Shown here piece by piece: positions 33,530-42,021 of a DNA stretch of 43,132 bases. The notes beneath the pieces are model-generated. The model made no database searches, was not told the DNA's origin, and worked only from the letters and a program-made list of their open reading frames with translations. How positions within the stretch are numbered: the first letter of the stretch is position 1; every line of letters begins with the position of its first letter. The position numbers and the translations under genes are program-made. Source of the DNA: a virus; the IMG/VR virus record IMGVR_UViG_3300032086_000116, positions 1 through 43,132 of that record; one strand, written 5' to 3'.

Positions 33530-35425
33530 CTAGCCTTCACATGCTATACATTCCACTTCATCAAGTTTGATACGTGGAACTTTTACGTTAACATTCTCTG
33601 CATTACGTGCAGCATTAGACCTAAAGTAATACAAAGACTTTAGTTTGTTTGCACCATACCAATGAACATCATTGACATACTGCATATATTCATCGTGAAC
33701 TTCTTGCGACTCTGTAGCTTTGGGAAGCACAAAGAATAAATTAACTGATTGTGATTGACATATAAAGTCTTGTCTCTTATATGCATGTTCAACAATCCAT
33801 ATTTGATTTATCTCATTAGCGGTTTTAAATATTTCTTTTTCATCATCAGTAAGAATATCTAGATGTTGTACAGAACCATCCATACCTGCAATGTCTTTCC
33901 AAAGGTTATCAAGTTCTTTACCTTTTAATCCTTTAGATTTAAGAAGCTTTTCTAAGTACCTGTTCTTGACTTGAAACGAACCTGAAAGAGTTTTGTGCGT
34001 ATAAACGTTAGCACGATATGGCTCAATCGAAGGAGACGTGCCACCACAAATGATACTACTAGAAGCGTTAGGAGCAACAGCCAAAAGGTGAGCATTGCGA
34101 AGACCAGTACCACTAATGTCAGGAGCCTCACCACGTTCTTCAGCGAGTCTACGAGAAGCTGATAGGGCTCTGTCTTTAATATGTGAAAAAGCTTGGTGGT
34201 TGAATCCCGTAGCGAAGATACCCTCAAAAGGGATATTATTTTTTTGTAGATAGGCGTGGAATCCCATTGCTCCAAGACCCACCGACCTTTCTCGGTAAGC
34301 AGAGTAAGCAGCTTTTGTAAAGCCTTCTTTATCTTCTTTGATATGCTTGATAAATCTTTTGAAGTTTGCATTGTATTCTCCAAGTTGTGTGGTATCAATG
34401 GCATTATCTATAAAGTGTTGTAGCACATTGTCCAACATAGTTATTAAATCATCTATGAATTGTTTGTCCTTTGACCACTTGTCAAAGTGTTCTAAGTTTA
34501 CAGAAGATAAACAACACACTGCTGTTCTTTCATCGTTAGTTGGTAATGTAATCTCAGAACATAAATTACTTTGTTTGATTTCTAATCCTAAGTCTTTTTG
34601 TTTTTGTGGTAAAGCTTTGTTACAATTGTCAAGATTAACAATATAAGGCTCACCTGTTTCTGCACGGGCATTAATAATTTGAAACCAAAGATCACGGGCA
34701 TTGACAACTCTTACTGCTTCGTGTGATTTTGGGTCAACCAATCTGTAATCTTCATCATTTTCTACAGCTTGTAAAAATTCATTGTTAATGTTTACAGCGT
34801 TATGAAGATTAAGATTCTTTCTATGGATATCTCCACCTGATTCTTTTCGCATGTTGATAAACTCTTCAATCTCCGGATGCCATACATCCATGTACGCAGC
34901 ATACGAACCACGTCTTGTAGTGCCTTGATTGAAGGCAATCATCTGAGAGTCTACAACGTGCATAAAGGGGATAGAGCCAGTAGATTTACTACCGTGAGTA
35001 GTAGATACGCCGTTACTACGAACATCTCCCCAGTATCCACCAATACCTCCACCTGAACTCGCCAACCATATATTCTCATCATAGTGAGCAGATAAGCCAT
35101 GACGACTGTCAGGTACATAATTAAGAAAGCAGCTGATAGGAAGCCCACGACTGGTTCCTCCGTTGCTAAGAATAGGAGTGCTGAACATAAACCAACAATC
35201 GGAGCTATAGTCATAAAGTCTCTGAGCAAGTTTAAAATCAGTGAGTCCTTTGTAGGTTGCTCCGAAGACGGAGGCTCTTGCGAATGCTTCTTGGGCATGG
35301 GTTTCTCCTTCTGAAAAATATCTATCTTTTAATGTATCAAGACTAAACTTGTCTAACAGTTTTTCTTTATTGTAATTTATTTTTATACCTAAATATTCTT
35401 TAGGTCCAACCTTATCTTCTACCAA
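33530..35425 (-). CDS. nrdA: ribonucleotide reductase class I alpha subunit
   Basis: The catalytic subunit that makes deoxyribonucleotides with NrdB. At 631 residues it lacks the N-terminal ATP-cone and is shorter than E. coli NrdA. Active-site features: Cys99 (PISCFLN), the NLCSE motif (Asn287, Cys289, Glu291), the second redox Cys in VCCLSS (304/305), the YY pair (SLYYFRS) for radical transfer and a C-terminal CIAC pair for re-reduction. The start codon is TTG at 35425, with a strong AGGAG Shine-Dalgarno 6 nt away and no usable ATG nearby. Promoter candidates lie upstream at 35482, 36565 and 37201. Confidence 0.96.
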   Translation of the reverse strand: MVEDKVGPKEYLGIKINYNKEKLLDKFSLDTLKDRYFSEGETHAQEAFARASVFGATYKGLTDFKLAQRLYDYSSDCWFMFSTPILSNGGTSRGLPISCFLNYVPDSRHGLSAHYDENIWLASSGGGIGGYWGDVRSNGVSTTHGSKSTGSIPFMHVVDSQMIAFNQGTTRRGSYAAYMDVWHPEIEEFINMRKESGGDIHRKNLNLHNAVNINNEFLQAVENDEDYRLVDPKSHEAVRVVNARDLWFQIINARAETGEPYIVNLDNCNKALPQKQKDLGLEIKQSNLCSEITLPTNDERTAVCCLSSVNLEHFDKWSKDKQFIDDLITMLDNVLQHFIDNAIDTTQLGEYNANFKRFIKHIKEDKEGFTKAAYSAYRERSVGLGAMGFHAYLQKNNIPFEGIFATGFNHQAFSHIKDRALSASRRLAEERGEAPDISGTGLRNAHLLAVAPNASSSIICGGTSPSIEPYRANVYTHKTLSGSFQVKNRYLEKLLKSKGLKGKELDNLWKDIAGMDGSVQHLDILTDDEKEIFKTANEINQIWIVEHAYKRQDFICQSQSVNLFFVLPKATESQEVHDEYMQYVNDVHWYGANKLKSLYYFRSNAARNAENVNVKVPRIKLDEVECIACEG

Positions 35426-35426
35426 C

Positions 35427-35726
35427 TTAGTCTCCTGTTCTAAAAAATCTTTTTACTTCATCATCGTGTATATGAAGCATTATTATACCATAATGTAATA
35501 TCTTCATCAAGTCTTTTCTGTTTTTACCGTCTTTGTTTCCATAGCGTTTAGCATACTTCATTATATTACCCATCGCAAAGCCCTCACCATGTCCACTATC
35601 AATGATAACATCCGTTGCTTGATACTTATCTGATGCATAGTGTTCACCGTAAGTATTATTAATATAATCTGTAAGTTCCTTAATAAGTTTATCTTCATTA
35701 AATTTATAATTAATTTTACTGCTCAC
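35427..35726 (-). CDS. DUF3310-family protein
   Basis: A 99-residue protein whose central part, YQATDVIIDSGHGEGFAMGN followed by IMKYAKRYGNKDGKNRKDLM, is typical of DUF3310, sometimes annotated as a nucleotide-kinase-like family without proof. The start is GTG 35726, 8 nt after a GGAGGA Shine-Dalgarno and overlapping the endonuclease I stop by 11 bases; a longer frame upstream has no such signal. Early-region location supports a DNA-metabolism role. Confidence 0.85.
   Translation of the reverse strand: MSSKINYKFNEDKLIKELTDYINNTYGEHYASDKYQATDVIIDSGHGEGFAMGNIMKYAKRYGNKDGKNRKDLMKILHYGIIMLHIHDDEVKRFFRTGD
35482..35510 (-). promoter_or_regulatory. sigma70 promoter candidate before nrdA
   Basis: On the minus strand, TTGATG (35510-35505), 17-bp spacer, TATAAT (35487-35482), with TGG in front of the -10 (extended -10). 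Expected start near 35475, about 50 nt before the nrdA start codon. It lies in the 3' part of the DUF3310 gene. The -10 and its GGTATAAT context match the promoters at 41761 and 42360. Confidence 0.55.
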
Positions 35727-36150
35727 TCTTCCATTCCTCCGGTAATGTTTCTTCACTGTACCAAGTAAAGTTGTTCGTCTCTGCCCACTCAGCATGGGTT
35801 CTTTTTGTTTTATCTTTTCTCATCTTAGCTCCCGGCATAGGTGAGTAAGGTTTTTGAAAAACAAATACTAATTCATAGTTGTCAGGTAAAGCATCTCGTA
35901 TATGTATGTATTTACTATACTCTGCATAATCCCAAAATCTACCTTTAGCCTCGATCAGAATTACCTTACCGTTAAACTCTCTTACAAAGTCAGCTTCGTA
36001 TTTATGTTTAACAACATACTCAATAGTATCCCAATGATGTTTCCAGTCTTTGAGAAAGTCTTGATGTAAATTGTATTCCCATAAACTATCATAGCCTTTC
36101 GGTGCTTTGATATCTTTTGGTCTTACCTTTCTTGGTTTTCTTCTCGGCAT
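35716..36150 (-). CDS. endonuclease I (Holliday-junction resolvase, T7 gp3-like)
   Basis: A 144-residue resolvase that cuts branched DNA and can degrade host DNA. The PD-(D/E)XK site is visible as Glu25 (SLWEYN), Asp54 (YEADF), Glu67 and Lys69 (LIEAKG), close to T7 Glu20-Asp55-Glu65-Lys67 in spacing. Lys/Arg-rich N-terminus for DNA binding. The ATG overlaps the preceding stop at 36150, and the end overlaps the DUF3310 gene. Confidence 0.92.
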   Translation of the reverse strand: MPRRKPRKVRPKDIKAPKGYDSLWEYNLHQDFLKDWKHHWDTIEYVVKHKYEADFVREFNGKVILIEAKGRFWDYAEYSKYIHIRDALPDNYELVFVFQKPYSPMPGAKMRKDKTKRTHAEWAETNNFTWYSEETLPEEWKSEQ

Positions 36151-36383
36151 TAAATTTTAAAATCAGGATTCTTTTTTACTTGTTTGTAAAACCAACGTAA
36201 ACTGTATGCACTTAATAAATATTTATTGTTTGCAAATACATGGGTTTGTTCAGGTAAAAATTCTTGTAGATTATTTTTATTAATCTTTGAAGTATCCTCG
36301 CCTTCCGGAACCATAGTCCTTAACCAATCAATTAGAAGTTCTTCACTTCTTCTTCTTAGCTTTTTAGCTTTTCGTCCATTCAT
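36150..36383 (-). CDS. conserved basic early protein, 77 aa
   Basis: A 77-residue basic protein starting MNGRKAKKLRRRSEELLIDW, with a LPEQTHVFANNKYLLSAYSL block and RWFYKQVKK near the end. I recall this MxGRKAK...R(R/S) pattern as a regular companion of the exonuclease and endonuclease I genes in marine podoviruses. Function unknown; its charge suggests nucleic acid binding. It overlaps the exonuclease by 20 bases. Confidence 0.8.
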   Translation of the reverse strand: MNGRKAKKLRRRSEELLIDWLRTMVPEGEDTSKINKNNLQEFLPEQTHVFANNKYLLSAYSLRWFYKQVKKNPDFKI

Positions 36384-37251
36384 CTGTAACCTCTATAACC
36401 TTTGGTTCGTTTGGGGTCTGTACTAAATATCTGAATCCATCAGAATATTTAAATACTCTTAATCCTTTACCCTCGTTGGCATCTTTGTGGCATTCAAACT
36501 TATGCCTACAATACGTACACTCACGTGGTAGTTTCATGTTGCCTGACTTACCATCAGGTATAGGATTATAACAAAGTTCAGGTGGTGTGTCAAGCTTTAC
36601 AAGCTTTTTAATCTCAGTAATTCTTTTCTTAATATTTGGTTTATCAAAATCATCAGGTCTGTAAAGCGTTAGCTCACCCGACTCTTTATTAAGTGCTAAG
36701 AATCCACCGTTATTGGTACCCTCTGCTGCTTCGTATCCTGCTAATTGTGCAAGATAACCAAACGTATCTTGTTCTGCTAGTGTGCCATCTTTAAATTTTT
36801 TGAAGGCATAACTTGATGCAGTTTTAATATCGACAACTTCACCATCAATCACACAATCCATGTGACCTTTGATGCCATTGACTTTAACTTCTTTTTGTTC
36901 GTTAGTTACTGTATGACCGGACAGTCTTATCAGAAACAAAACAATCTCCTCAAGCAAATGCCCGTAGAGAAATTTTATAAAGACATGAGCAGGTATGTTC
37001 TCTGATTGAGTGTCCTCTGCTCTTGTATCGAACCACAGTTGACGTGACTTCCTACCTATGTTAGACATACGGAGTTTGGCGTTGCCACGTGGTTCAGGGT
37101 GTGACCACTTATAGAGAATCTCTTTCATGGATTCTCCAAACTGTTCAATTGTGTCCTTGTCTAGATCAATGTGCTCACCTTTTCCAAGTACACTAATTTT
37201 ATTATATATGTCTTGGACTAAAGTGTCAATAGTTTTTGTTTTTTTCTTCAT
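36364..37251 (-). CDS. PD-(D/E)XK exonuclease, Cas4/RecB-like
   Basis: A 295-residue nuclease probably working in recombination or host DNA breakdown. Catalytic residues: Glu101/102 (GHLLEE), Asp132 (GHMDC), Asp141 and Lys143 (VVDIKTAS), and a QxxxY-type motif (LAQLAGYEA). Four cysteines, Cys227, Cys245, Cys248 and Cys254, could hold an Fe-S cluster as in Cas4 and AddB proteins. Two consensus promoters lie within the gene on the same strand (36565-36593, 37201-37229). Confidence 0.88.
   Translation of the reverse strand: MKKKTKTIDTLVQDIYNKISVLGKGEHIDLDKDTIEQFGESMKEILYKWSHPEPRGNAKLRMSNIGRKSRQLWFDTRAEDTQSENIPAHVFIKFLYGHLLEEIVLFLIRLSGHTVTNEQKEVKVNGIKGHMDCVIDGEVVDIKTASSYAFKKFKDGTLAEQDTFGYLAQLAGYEAAEGTNNGGFLALNKESGELTLYRPDDFDKPNIKKRITEIKKLVKLDTPPELCYNPIPDGKSGNMKLPRECTYCRHKFECHKDANEGKGLRVFKYSDGFRYLVQTPNEPKVIEVTDEWTKS
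36565..36593 (-). promoter_or_regulatory. perfect sigma70 promoter inside exonuclease gene
   Basis: On the minus strand, TTGACA (36593-36588), 17-bp spacer, TATAAT (36570-36565), with TGT before the -10 (extended). Expected start near 36558. The first complete gene downstream is the one ending at 36150, followed by endonuclease I, DUF3310 and nrdA. Confidence 0.6.
37201..37229 (-). promoter_or_regulatory. perfect sigma70 promoter at exonuclease 5' end
   Basis: On the minus strand, TTGACA (37229-37224), 17-bp spacer, TATAAT (37206-37201), just inside the exonuclease coding region (codons about 8-17) and touching the end of the endonuclease VII gene. Transcripts would lack the exonuclease start, so genes from 36383 onwards are the likely targets. 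Confidence 0.5.
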
Positions 37252-37675
37252 GCTTTTTTAAATATTGTATAGCTCTTTGTAAAATATCAGTGCTATCTTT
37301 GAACCCGCCTAGACATCTATTACAAGTATGACATAACCAACCCCTAAAGGATTCTGTCTCATGGCAATGATCGATAACCCAAGCTCCTAATTTTTTACCA
37401 CCTAATCCATTTACTTTATCTGCTGTTCCAAGACATATTGGACAAGTATAGTCATCTTCTTGTGGCATTCCATATTTTTCTTTTAATAATTTTCTAGCTT
37501 TGCTAAGATGATTGTTACAAGATTTACATTCCGGTCTTAAAAAGTTTCCTCCTGATGCAGGGCTGAATGCAGTAAGCGGAAGTTTCTTATCACATTTAAT
37601 ACATATCTTACCATCTTCAAAAAACAGTTCCTCGTGATCGTCGGGAAATAAACTTTGTTGATTAGTGTGTTTCAC
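37226..37675 (-). CDS. recombination endonuclease VII (HNH type)
   Basis: A 149-residue structure-specific endonuclease similar to T4 gp49. An N-terminal zinc site is formed by Cys25, Cys28, Cys50 and Cys53. A second set (Cys78, Cys81, Cys115, Cys118) frames the active site motif VIDHCHE (Asp102, His103, His105), followed by WLCHTCNRCLGGFKD. The start is GTG 37675, 7 nt after a GGGAGG Shine-Dalgarno and overlapping the polymerase end. The phage thus has two junction-cutting enzymes; this one could also be a free-standing homing-type nuclease, but its place in the operon argues for a standard role. Confidence 0.92.
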   Translation of the reverse strand: MKHTNQQSLFPDDHEELFFEDGKICIKCDKKLPLTAFSPASGGNFLRPECKSCNNHLSKARKLLKEKYGMPQEDDYTCPICLGTADKVNGLGGKKLGAWVIDHCHETESFRGWLCHTCNRCLGGFKDSTDILQRAIQYLKKHEEKNKNY

Positions 37676-39392
37676 TCCAGTTCCTCCCTATCTTAAACTC
37701 TCCATCAAGCGGACATCTAAGATTAAAATGATTACCGGCATCAATAATACTTTGTACTGCTAAAGTACCAACCTTATTGGCTCGGCATTCGGTTACTTCT
37801 ATTTGCCACTCATCGTGGATGTTGGCGACAAACTTGAAAGGTGTCATACTAAGTTCTAAACGATTGGCAAGTATGACCAATGCTTTCTTCATAACAATAG
37901 CACCTGCACCCTGCAATAAAGTATTCAGTGCAGCATGATTGTTTCTGATGTAAAGCTTTCTACCATCTAAACCTTTGAGGAATTTTTTATTTGCTGCTCT
38001 TTGAACTCTGTCTCTAAGAGATTTAAATGAAGGTTTATTATCGAAGAAATGTTCTCTAGCTCTGCGACCATCTTTTGTATTTCCTCCAACCACTTTGCCA
38101 AGCTTTTCATCTCCTGCTCCGTACATGAGGGCATAGATGAATGTCTTCGCCTGATTTCTTGATTCAAGTTGTGCAGCTCTTTGATTAGCTGTGTGTATAT
38201 CTCCATCCAATATCTCCTTTGTAAATTCTTCATCATCCATATAGTGTGCCAACATTCTAATCTCTAGACCACTGGCATCAACACCAACAAGCACGTTACC
38301 CTCATCAACCGTCCAGCAAGACCGACATTCCTTACCATACGGATTATTAACTGAGGGCACTTGTGCCATGTTAGGATTTCTGTGTGTCATTCTTCCGGTA
38401 ATGGTACCGTTAGGGATTACAAATCCATGTACACGTCCATCCTCTTTAACTGCTTCAACCCATGAGGTTACTTGAGCAATACGTTTTTGGAACATAAGAA
38501 AATCAGCAATGAGTTTAGCTTCATGTATATGAGTTATCTCTGATAATGTTTTTTCATCTACGATAGGTTGTCCTGTAGGTGTAAATCTATCAGGCTTCCA
38601 ACCAAAATCTGTAAGGTATTCTCCAATCTGTTTACGACTACCAAGATTAAACTCTTGTAAAGTTTGTCGCATGAAAGGTTCAAAATTATTTTGTGCAATA
38701 CATCTATCATACTCTTCATCCGTCAGTCCACGTTTGGAAAGTGTACCATCTTTCTTGATGTAAGGTGTAACCAACTTATCATCAACCCATTTAGGTTTGA
38801 AAGTTCTGTGTACCTCGTCTTCAATCGCTGTCATCTTCTCACGTAGTTCAGCAAGTAAAAGTTCTGCTGACATGGAATCAAACTTAAAACCATTGGTCTC
38901 TTGTTGTTTGATAACACGTGCAGTCTCGTGTTCAAGGGCAATACATTCTTTTGAAAATCCTGTGGACTCTTTACGAAGCTCACGAAATACTAATGTATTT
39001 AACTGTACGTCTCGGACACAGTACTCAAGCATCTGAGGCGAGTACTCTGTGTACTCCTCAAACTCAATCTTTTTATAGTTAAGTTTGTATCCCCAGTTCT
39101 CAAGACTGTGTCCACCTTCACGTGTTGGATTAAACAATCGTGATAGAACAAGCGTATCAATAATATCTTTCTTTGATAAATCAACTCCACCAAACTTTTG
39201 CACCATAGGAATATCAAATCCTACAATGTTATGTCCAATGAGTCGATCTGCTGTAGTTAGAAACTGGTATCCCTCTTCTAGTTTGTTAGGAGGGAACTTA
39301 AATATTTCTCCAGTGTCAGGGTTCTGTGCAACGATACACCAAACCTTGGTAGCATTAAGATCATCTGTCTCAATATCAAATACTAAATCCAT
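37662..39392 (-). CDS. DNA polymerase I-like (family A), T7 type
   Basis: A 576-residue replicative polymerase. 3'-5' exonuclease motifs: Asp6/Glu8 (FDIET), Asp60 (GHNIVGFD), Asp128 (YCVRD). Polymerase motifs: A at Asp372 (VDASGLEIR), B with Arg412, Lys416, Tyr420 and Tyr424-Gly425 (QAKTFIYALMYGAGDEKLG), C at His527-Asp528-Glu529. Tyr420 corresponds to E. coli position 762 and T7 Tyr526. There is no 5'-3' nuclease domain. Shorter than T7 gp5 (about 704). It overlaps its neighbours at both ends (ATG at 39392 shared with the primase stop). Confidence 0.97.
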   Translation of the reverse strand: MDLVFDIETDDLNATKVWCIVAQNPDTGEIFKFPPNKLEEGYQFLTTADRLIGHNIVGFDIPMVQKFGGVDLSKKDIIDTLVLSRLFNPTREGGHSLENWGYKLNYKKIEFEEYTEYSPQMLEYCVRDVQLNTLVFRELRKESTGFSKECIALEHETARVIKQQETNGFKFDSMSAELLLAELREKMTAIEDEVHRTFKPKWVDDKLVTPYIKKDGTLSKRGLTDEEYDRCIAQNNFEPFMRQTLQEFNLGSRKQIGEYLTDFGWKPDRFTPTGQPIVDEKTLSEITHIHEAKLIADFLMFQKRIAQVTSWVEAVKEDGRVHGFVIPNGTITGRMTHRNPNMAQVPSVNNPYGKECRSCWTVDEGNVLVGVDASGLEIRMLAHYMDDEEFTKEILDGDIHTANQRAAQLESRNQAKTFIYALMYGAGDEKLGKVVGGNTKDGRRAREHFFDNKPSFKSLRDRVQRAANKKFLKGLDGRKLYIRNNHAALNTLLQGAGAIVMKKALVILANRLELSMTPFKFVANIHDEWQIEVTECRANKVGTLAVQSIIDAGNHFNLRCPLDGEFKIGRNWSETH

Positions 39393-41077
39393 TAAAATGC
39401 TTCTCCTGCATTATCATCAATTGTTATATCGGCATCAGACAGTTCGTGAAGTCTGCCTGTGTCTCCATCGTATATCACACGACATGCCATACCAACGTCT
39501 CCTGTGTATCTTGATTTCAATACACGCATTCTCGTTGTCCTTGCTTCATCAGGGTCGTCAGATTGCTGATTTCTTTCCAGTGCAATAACACAATCAGATA
39601 ACTGAGCAATACTGTTGGACCCACGTAGGTGAGAGAGACTAACCTCAATACCGTTTTCGTGTCCTTTGTTTCCATCGACACGTCTCAAATGAGATACTAA
39701 GATTATTCCTGCTCCTGTTTCTTCTACGATACTACGAAGCCTTGTCATAATATTGTCAATGGCTCGTCTCTCGTCACCTTCACTAACTGCTGAGACTAAC
39801 ATGTGTAAGTGATCAACAACCACCCACTTGCAATCGCAACCGATAATCATAAAGCGTAGCTTACTAAAGATATCATCAATGTCGTTGGTGCCAAAGTGTG
39901 AATGAATCCATACTCTGTTTTTATTATCACCATCATACAAAATATCAAAGAACTTATCCAACTCTTCCGTTGAAAAGTTTTCTCTGATGTGATCGATATA
40001 TAATCTAGCGTTAGCTTCAATAGAAAGAATACCATCAACAGTTCTTCTCCAATCTTCTTCAAGTGCTATGATACCAACGTTGTCTGTGGTTTCTTTGATA
40101 AGCCAATGTTCTATCTCTCTAGTCACACTTGACTTACCAAGACCTGTACCGCCTGTCAATGTCACCAACTCACCCTGTCTCATGCCATAAAGTTTCTTGT
40201 TCAATCCCTCGTAAGGATAAGGAACTGATTCTTTCTTCTCTCTGTCATGGAACTTAGCACGTTGCTCCGTGATGTTGATAACACCGGAAGGTGTATAGAC
40301 TTTTGCAGACCACCAAGCTTCAACAAACTCTTTATGCTTGTTGCTCTTGAGCATATCGTTAGCATCTTTCCATCCGTTAGGAAAGCTGAGTACCTTTGCT
40401 TTGCCGGGCTTGAATAATCTTGCAACTTTAACCGCTGCATCTTTCCCTGCCTTGTCGTTATCAAAAGCAATGATAACGTTTTCAAAGTCGTCAAAGAACT
40501 CTAAACTTTCCTTGATGTCCGTGACTGCTCCTTGAGCACCACGTTTGATAGAAACAACAGCCCACTTACTACCTAGTAGTTCATAAGCTGCCATTGCATC
40601 GCACTCTCCTTCAGTGATAGTAATATACTTACCACTCTTGAAAAGTTGTTGACCAAATAATCCAGTACCATTATAGCCTCCTTGAATAAAGAAGTCTTTG
40701 GTGACACTGTTTCTGATCTTGGTTGCACCTAACTCGTGTCCGTTGTAGTAAGGGTAGAAGTGTTTGATAACTTCTCCCTTTAGATTCTGTACCGCTTTAA
40801 CTCCGTACTTCTGTGCAGTTTCCTTAGAAATACCTCTATCAGTTAAAGCAATATAGCTTCCTTCACCTACGGTATCAGGTGTTTTAATTTCAGGTTGATT
40901 ATTTGTTTTCATATCCTTTCCTCTACATGCTCCTTCGTAATCAAAGATAAATTCACCACAGCTAAAACACTTTGCTGAACCATCTTTATTAACACCGACA
41001 GCATCACTACTGCCACACATAGGACAAGGTTGATGTACCTTATCCCAAGTTTTATCGTCCATGTTAGCCCTCTCCAT
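39392..41077 (-). CDS. DNA primase-helicase (T7 gp4-like)
   Basis: A 561-residue bifunctional protein that makes RNA primers and unwinds the fork. Zinc finger: Cys18, Cys21, Cys37, Cys40 (CPMC...CFSC). TOPRIM primase domain: Glu157 (TEGECDA) and Asp206/Asp208 (FDNDKAG). RecA-like helicase: Walker A GGTGLGKSS at 309-317, a later Walker B-like WVVVDHLHML, and SHLRR towards the end. All functional motifs appear intact. It works with the polymerase and SSB next to it. Confidence 0.97.
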   Translation of the reverse strand: MERANMDDKTWDKVHQPCPMCGSSDAVGVNKDGSAKCFSCGEFIFDYEGACRGKDMKTNNQPEIKTPDTVGEGSYIALTDRGISKETAQKYGVKAVQNLKGEVIKHFYPYYNGHELGATKIRNSVTKDFFIQGGYNGTGLFGQQLFKSGKYITITEGECDAMAAYELLGSKWAVVSIKRGAQGAVTDIKESLEFFDDFENVIIAFDNDKAGKDAAVKVARLFKPGKAKVLSFPNGWKDANDMLKSNKHKEFVEAWWSAKVYTPSGVINITEQRAKFHDREKKESVPYPYEGLNKKLYGMRQGELVTLTGGTGLGKSSVTREIEHWLIKETTDNVGIIALEEDWRRTVDGILSIEANARLYIDHIRENFSTEELDKFFDILYDGDNKNRVWIHSHFGTNDIDDIFSKLRFMIIGCDCKWVVVDHLHMLVSAVSEGDERRAIDNIMTRLRSIVEETGAGIILVSHLRRVDGNKGHENGIEVSLSHLRGSNSIAQLSDCVIALERNQQSDDPDEARTTRMRVLKSRYTGDVGMACRVIYDGDTGRLHELSDADITIDDNAGEAF

Positions 41078-41080
41078 TAA

Positions 41081-41314
41081 TTAAGATTCCTCTTCAGGAG
41101 TCTTGGGTTCTACCTTTGCTTCATCACAAGTCTCAAGAAGCTTTTCTAAGTTAGCTCTATGAGTTCTTGATGCAAAGTCAAGGGCTTCGATGGTGGTACC
41201 AAGCGTACCTACTTTTTGTACTATGACTCCGGCTTCTTGTCTTTTTAATTCATCACCAATTTTAGTGATGTCAAAAAGAGTTTCACCATCATCATTTTTA
41301 ATTGTGACAATCAT
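41081..41314 (-). CDS. small acidic protein between SSB and primase, 77 aa
   Basis: A 77-residue protein starting MIVTIKNDDGETLFDITKIG, with an EALDFASRTHRANLEKLLET helix and an acidic tail. Stop-start overlap with SSB at 41314 and only 3 bases before the primase start. I recognise it as a common marine podovirus replication-module gene, but no activity is known. A replisome accessory role is inference from location. Confidence 0.78.
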   Translation of the reverse strand: MIVTIKNDDGETLFDITKIGDELKRQEAGVIVQKVGTLGTTIEALDFASRTHRANLEKLLETCDEAKVEPKTPEEES

Positions 41315-41727
41315 TAAAACTCCTCGTTATCAGAATCAGCCTCGGAATACTCAACCAAGTTGTCTACCTTTACAGCAATCAACTCAGCAAAGCTACCGTA
41401 GTTATTCTTATAAGGTTTAATTTTAACAGTAACCTCTGAACCATTACCAACTAATGAATCCAATGCGTTACCATCAGAGTCAAGAAGTTTAGGTGCATCG
41501 TTAGAAGTACCATCGTTTCTCTCTGCTCTCCTTGAAAAAGTAAAAGCAGGTTCTTCGTATTTAAGTTCTCCGGTTCTTGCTCTGACTTGAGACAACCCTA
41601 AACCTTCTAGCTTATCGGCAGTCTCTTGATCAGTAAGAACTGTCAAACCATATTTGTGAGGTTGAAACCTCGTATTAGGCGATGTGATGTTAGCCCACAT
41701 AGCCTTGCCTTTTACATACTCAAACAT
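41314..41727 (-). CDS. single-stranded DNA-binding protein (gp2.5-like)
   Basis: A 137-residue protein starting MFEYVKGKAMWANITSPNTR. It has an OB-fold-like beta pattern with aromatic residues (KYEEPAFTFSRR, IKPYKNNYGSFAELIAVKV) and an acidic C-terminal tail ending in EADSDNEEF, where the final Phe is typical of T7 gp2.5 and of bacterial SSBs. It coats ssDNA and recruits polymerase and primase-helicase. Preceded by a GGAGG Shine-Dalgarno and by the promoter at 41761-41789. Confidence 0.88.
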   Translation of the reverse strand: MFEYVKGKAMWANITSPNTRFQPHKYGLTVLTDQETADKLEGLGLSQVRARTGELKYEEPAFTFSRRAERNDGTSNDAPKLLDSDGNALDSLVGNGSEVTVKIKPYKNNYGSFAELIAVKVDNLVEYSEADSDNEEF

Positions 41728-41760
41728 ATTTTCCTCCGTATTGAGTTATTAAGTGCATAG

Positions 41761-41789
41761 ATTATACCACAGTTAAGACTTCTTTGCAA
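41761..41789 (-). promoter_or_regulatory. sigma70 promoter for ssb-primase-polymerase operon
   Basis: On the minus strand, TTGCAA (41789-41784), 17-bp spacer, TATAAT (41766-41761), with TGG before the -10 (extended -10). Expected start near 41754, about 27 nt before the SSB ATG. It shares the sequence GTGGTATAAT and a downstream GCACTTA-N-TAA with the promoter at 42360-42388. Confidence 0.75.
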
Positions 41790-42021
41790 GTCTTTTCTGT
41801 CTCTTTTTAAAATTAATTTGATCTCTAACGTATTGAATGCTGTCTTGCAAGTTATCCCATAACTCGTCTTTTGCAATTTGCATTTCATCTTTAGATAGCT
41901 TGGATAAGATTTTTAGATTCGACTTCTTGGGTATCCAAGTTTGCCAATAAGCCTTTTCCATGTCCGTCCAAATCCATTGGACATCTTGGTTTAGTGTTTC
42001 TGATTTAAAATAAAATTCCAT
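41773..42021 (-). CDS. small early protein, 82 aa
   Basis: ATG 42021 is chosen because GGAGGG lies 3 nt before it; an upstream extension to 42093 would run through the structured leader. The 82 residues have an aromatic, acidic N-terminal half (DVQWIWTDMEKAYWQTW) and a basic helical C-terminal half (FKKRQKRLAKKS). Not recognised. The close Shine-Dalgarno spacing and pairing of the leader to that site suggest regulated translation. Confidence 0.65.
   Translation of the reverse strand: MEFYFKSETLNQDVQWIWTDMEKAYWQTWIPKKSNLKILSKLSKDEMQIAKDELWDNLQDSIQYVRDQINFKKRQKRLAKKS

Noticed and set aside
33952-34404. Alternative frame within nrdA on the same strand
   Set aside because: Low-complexity Leu-rich shadow frame of a well-supported gene, with no start signals.
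40670-40698. TATAAT with AAGACT inside the primase gene (minus strand)
   Set aside because: The -35 matches only 3 of 6 bases and there is no extended -10, so it is not separable from chance.
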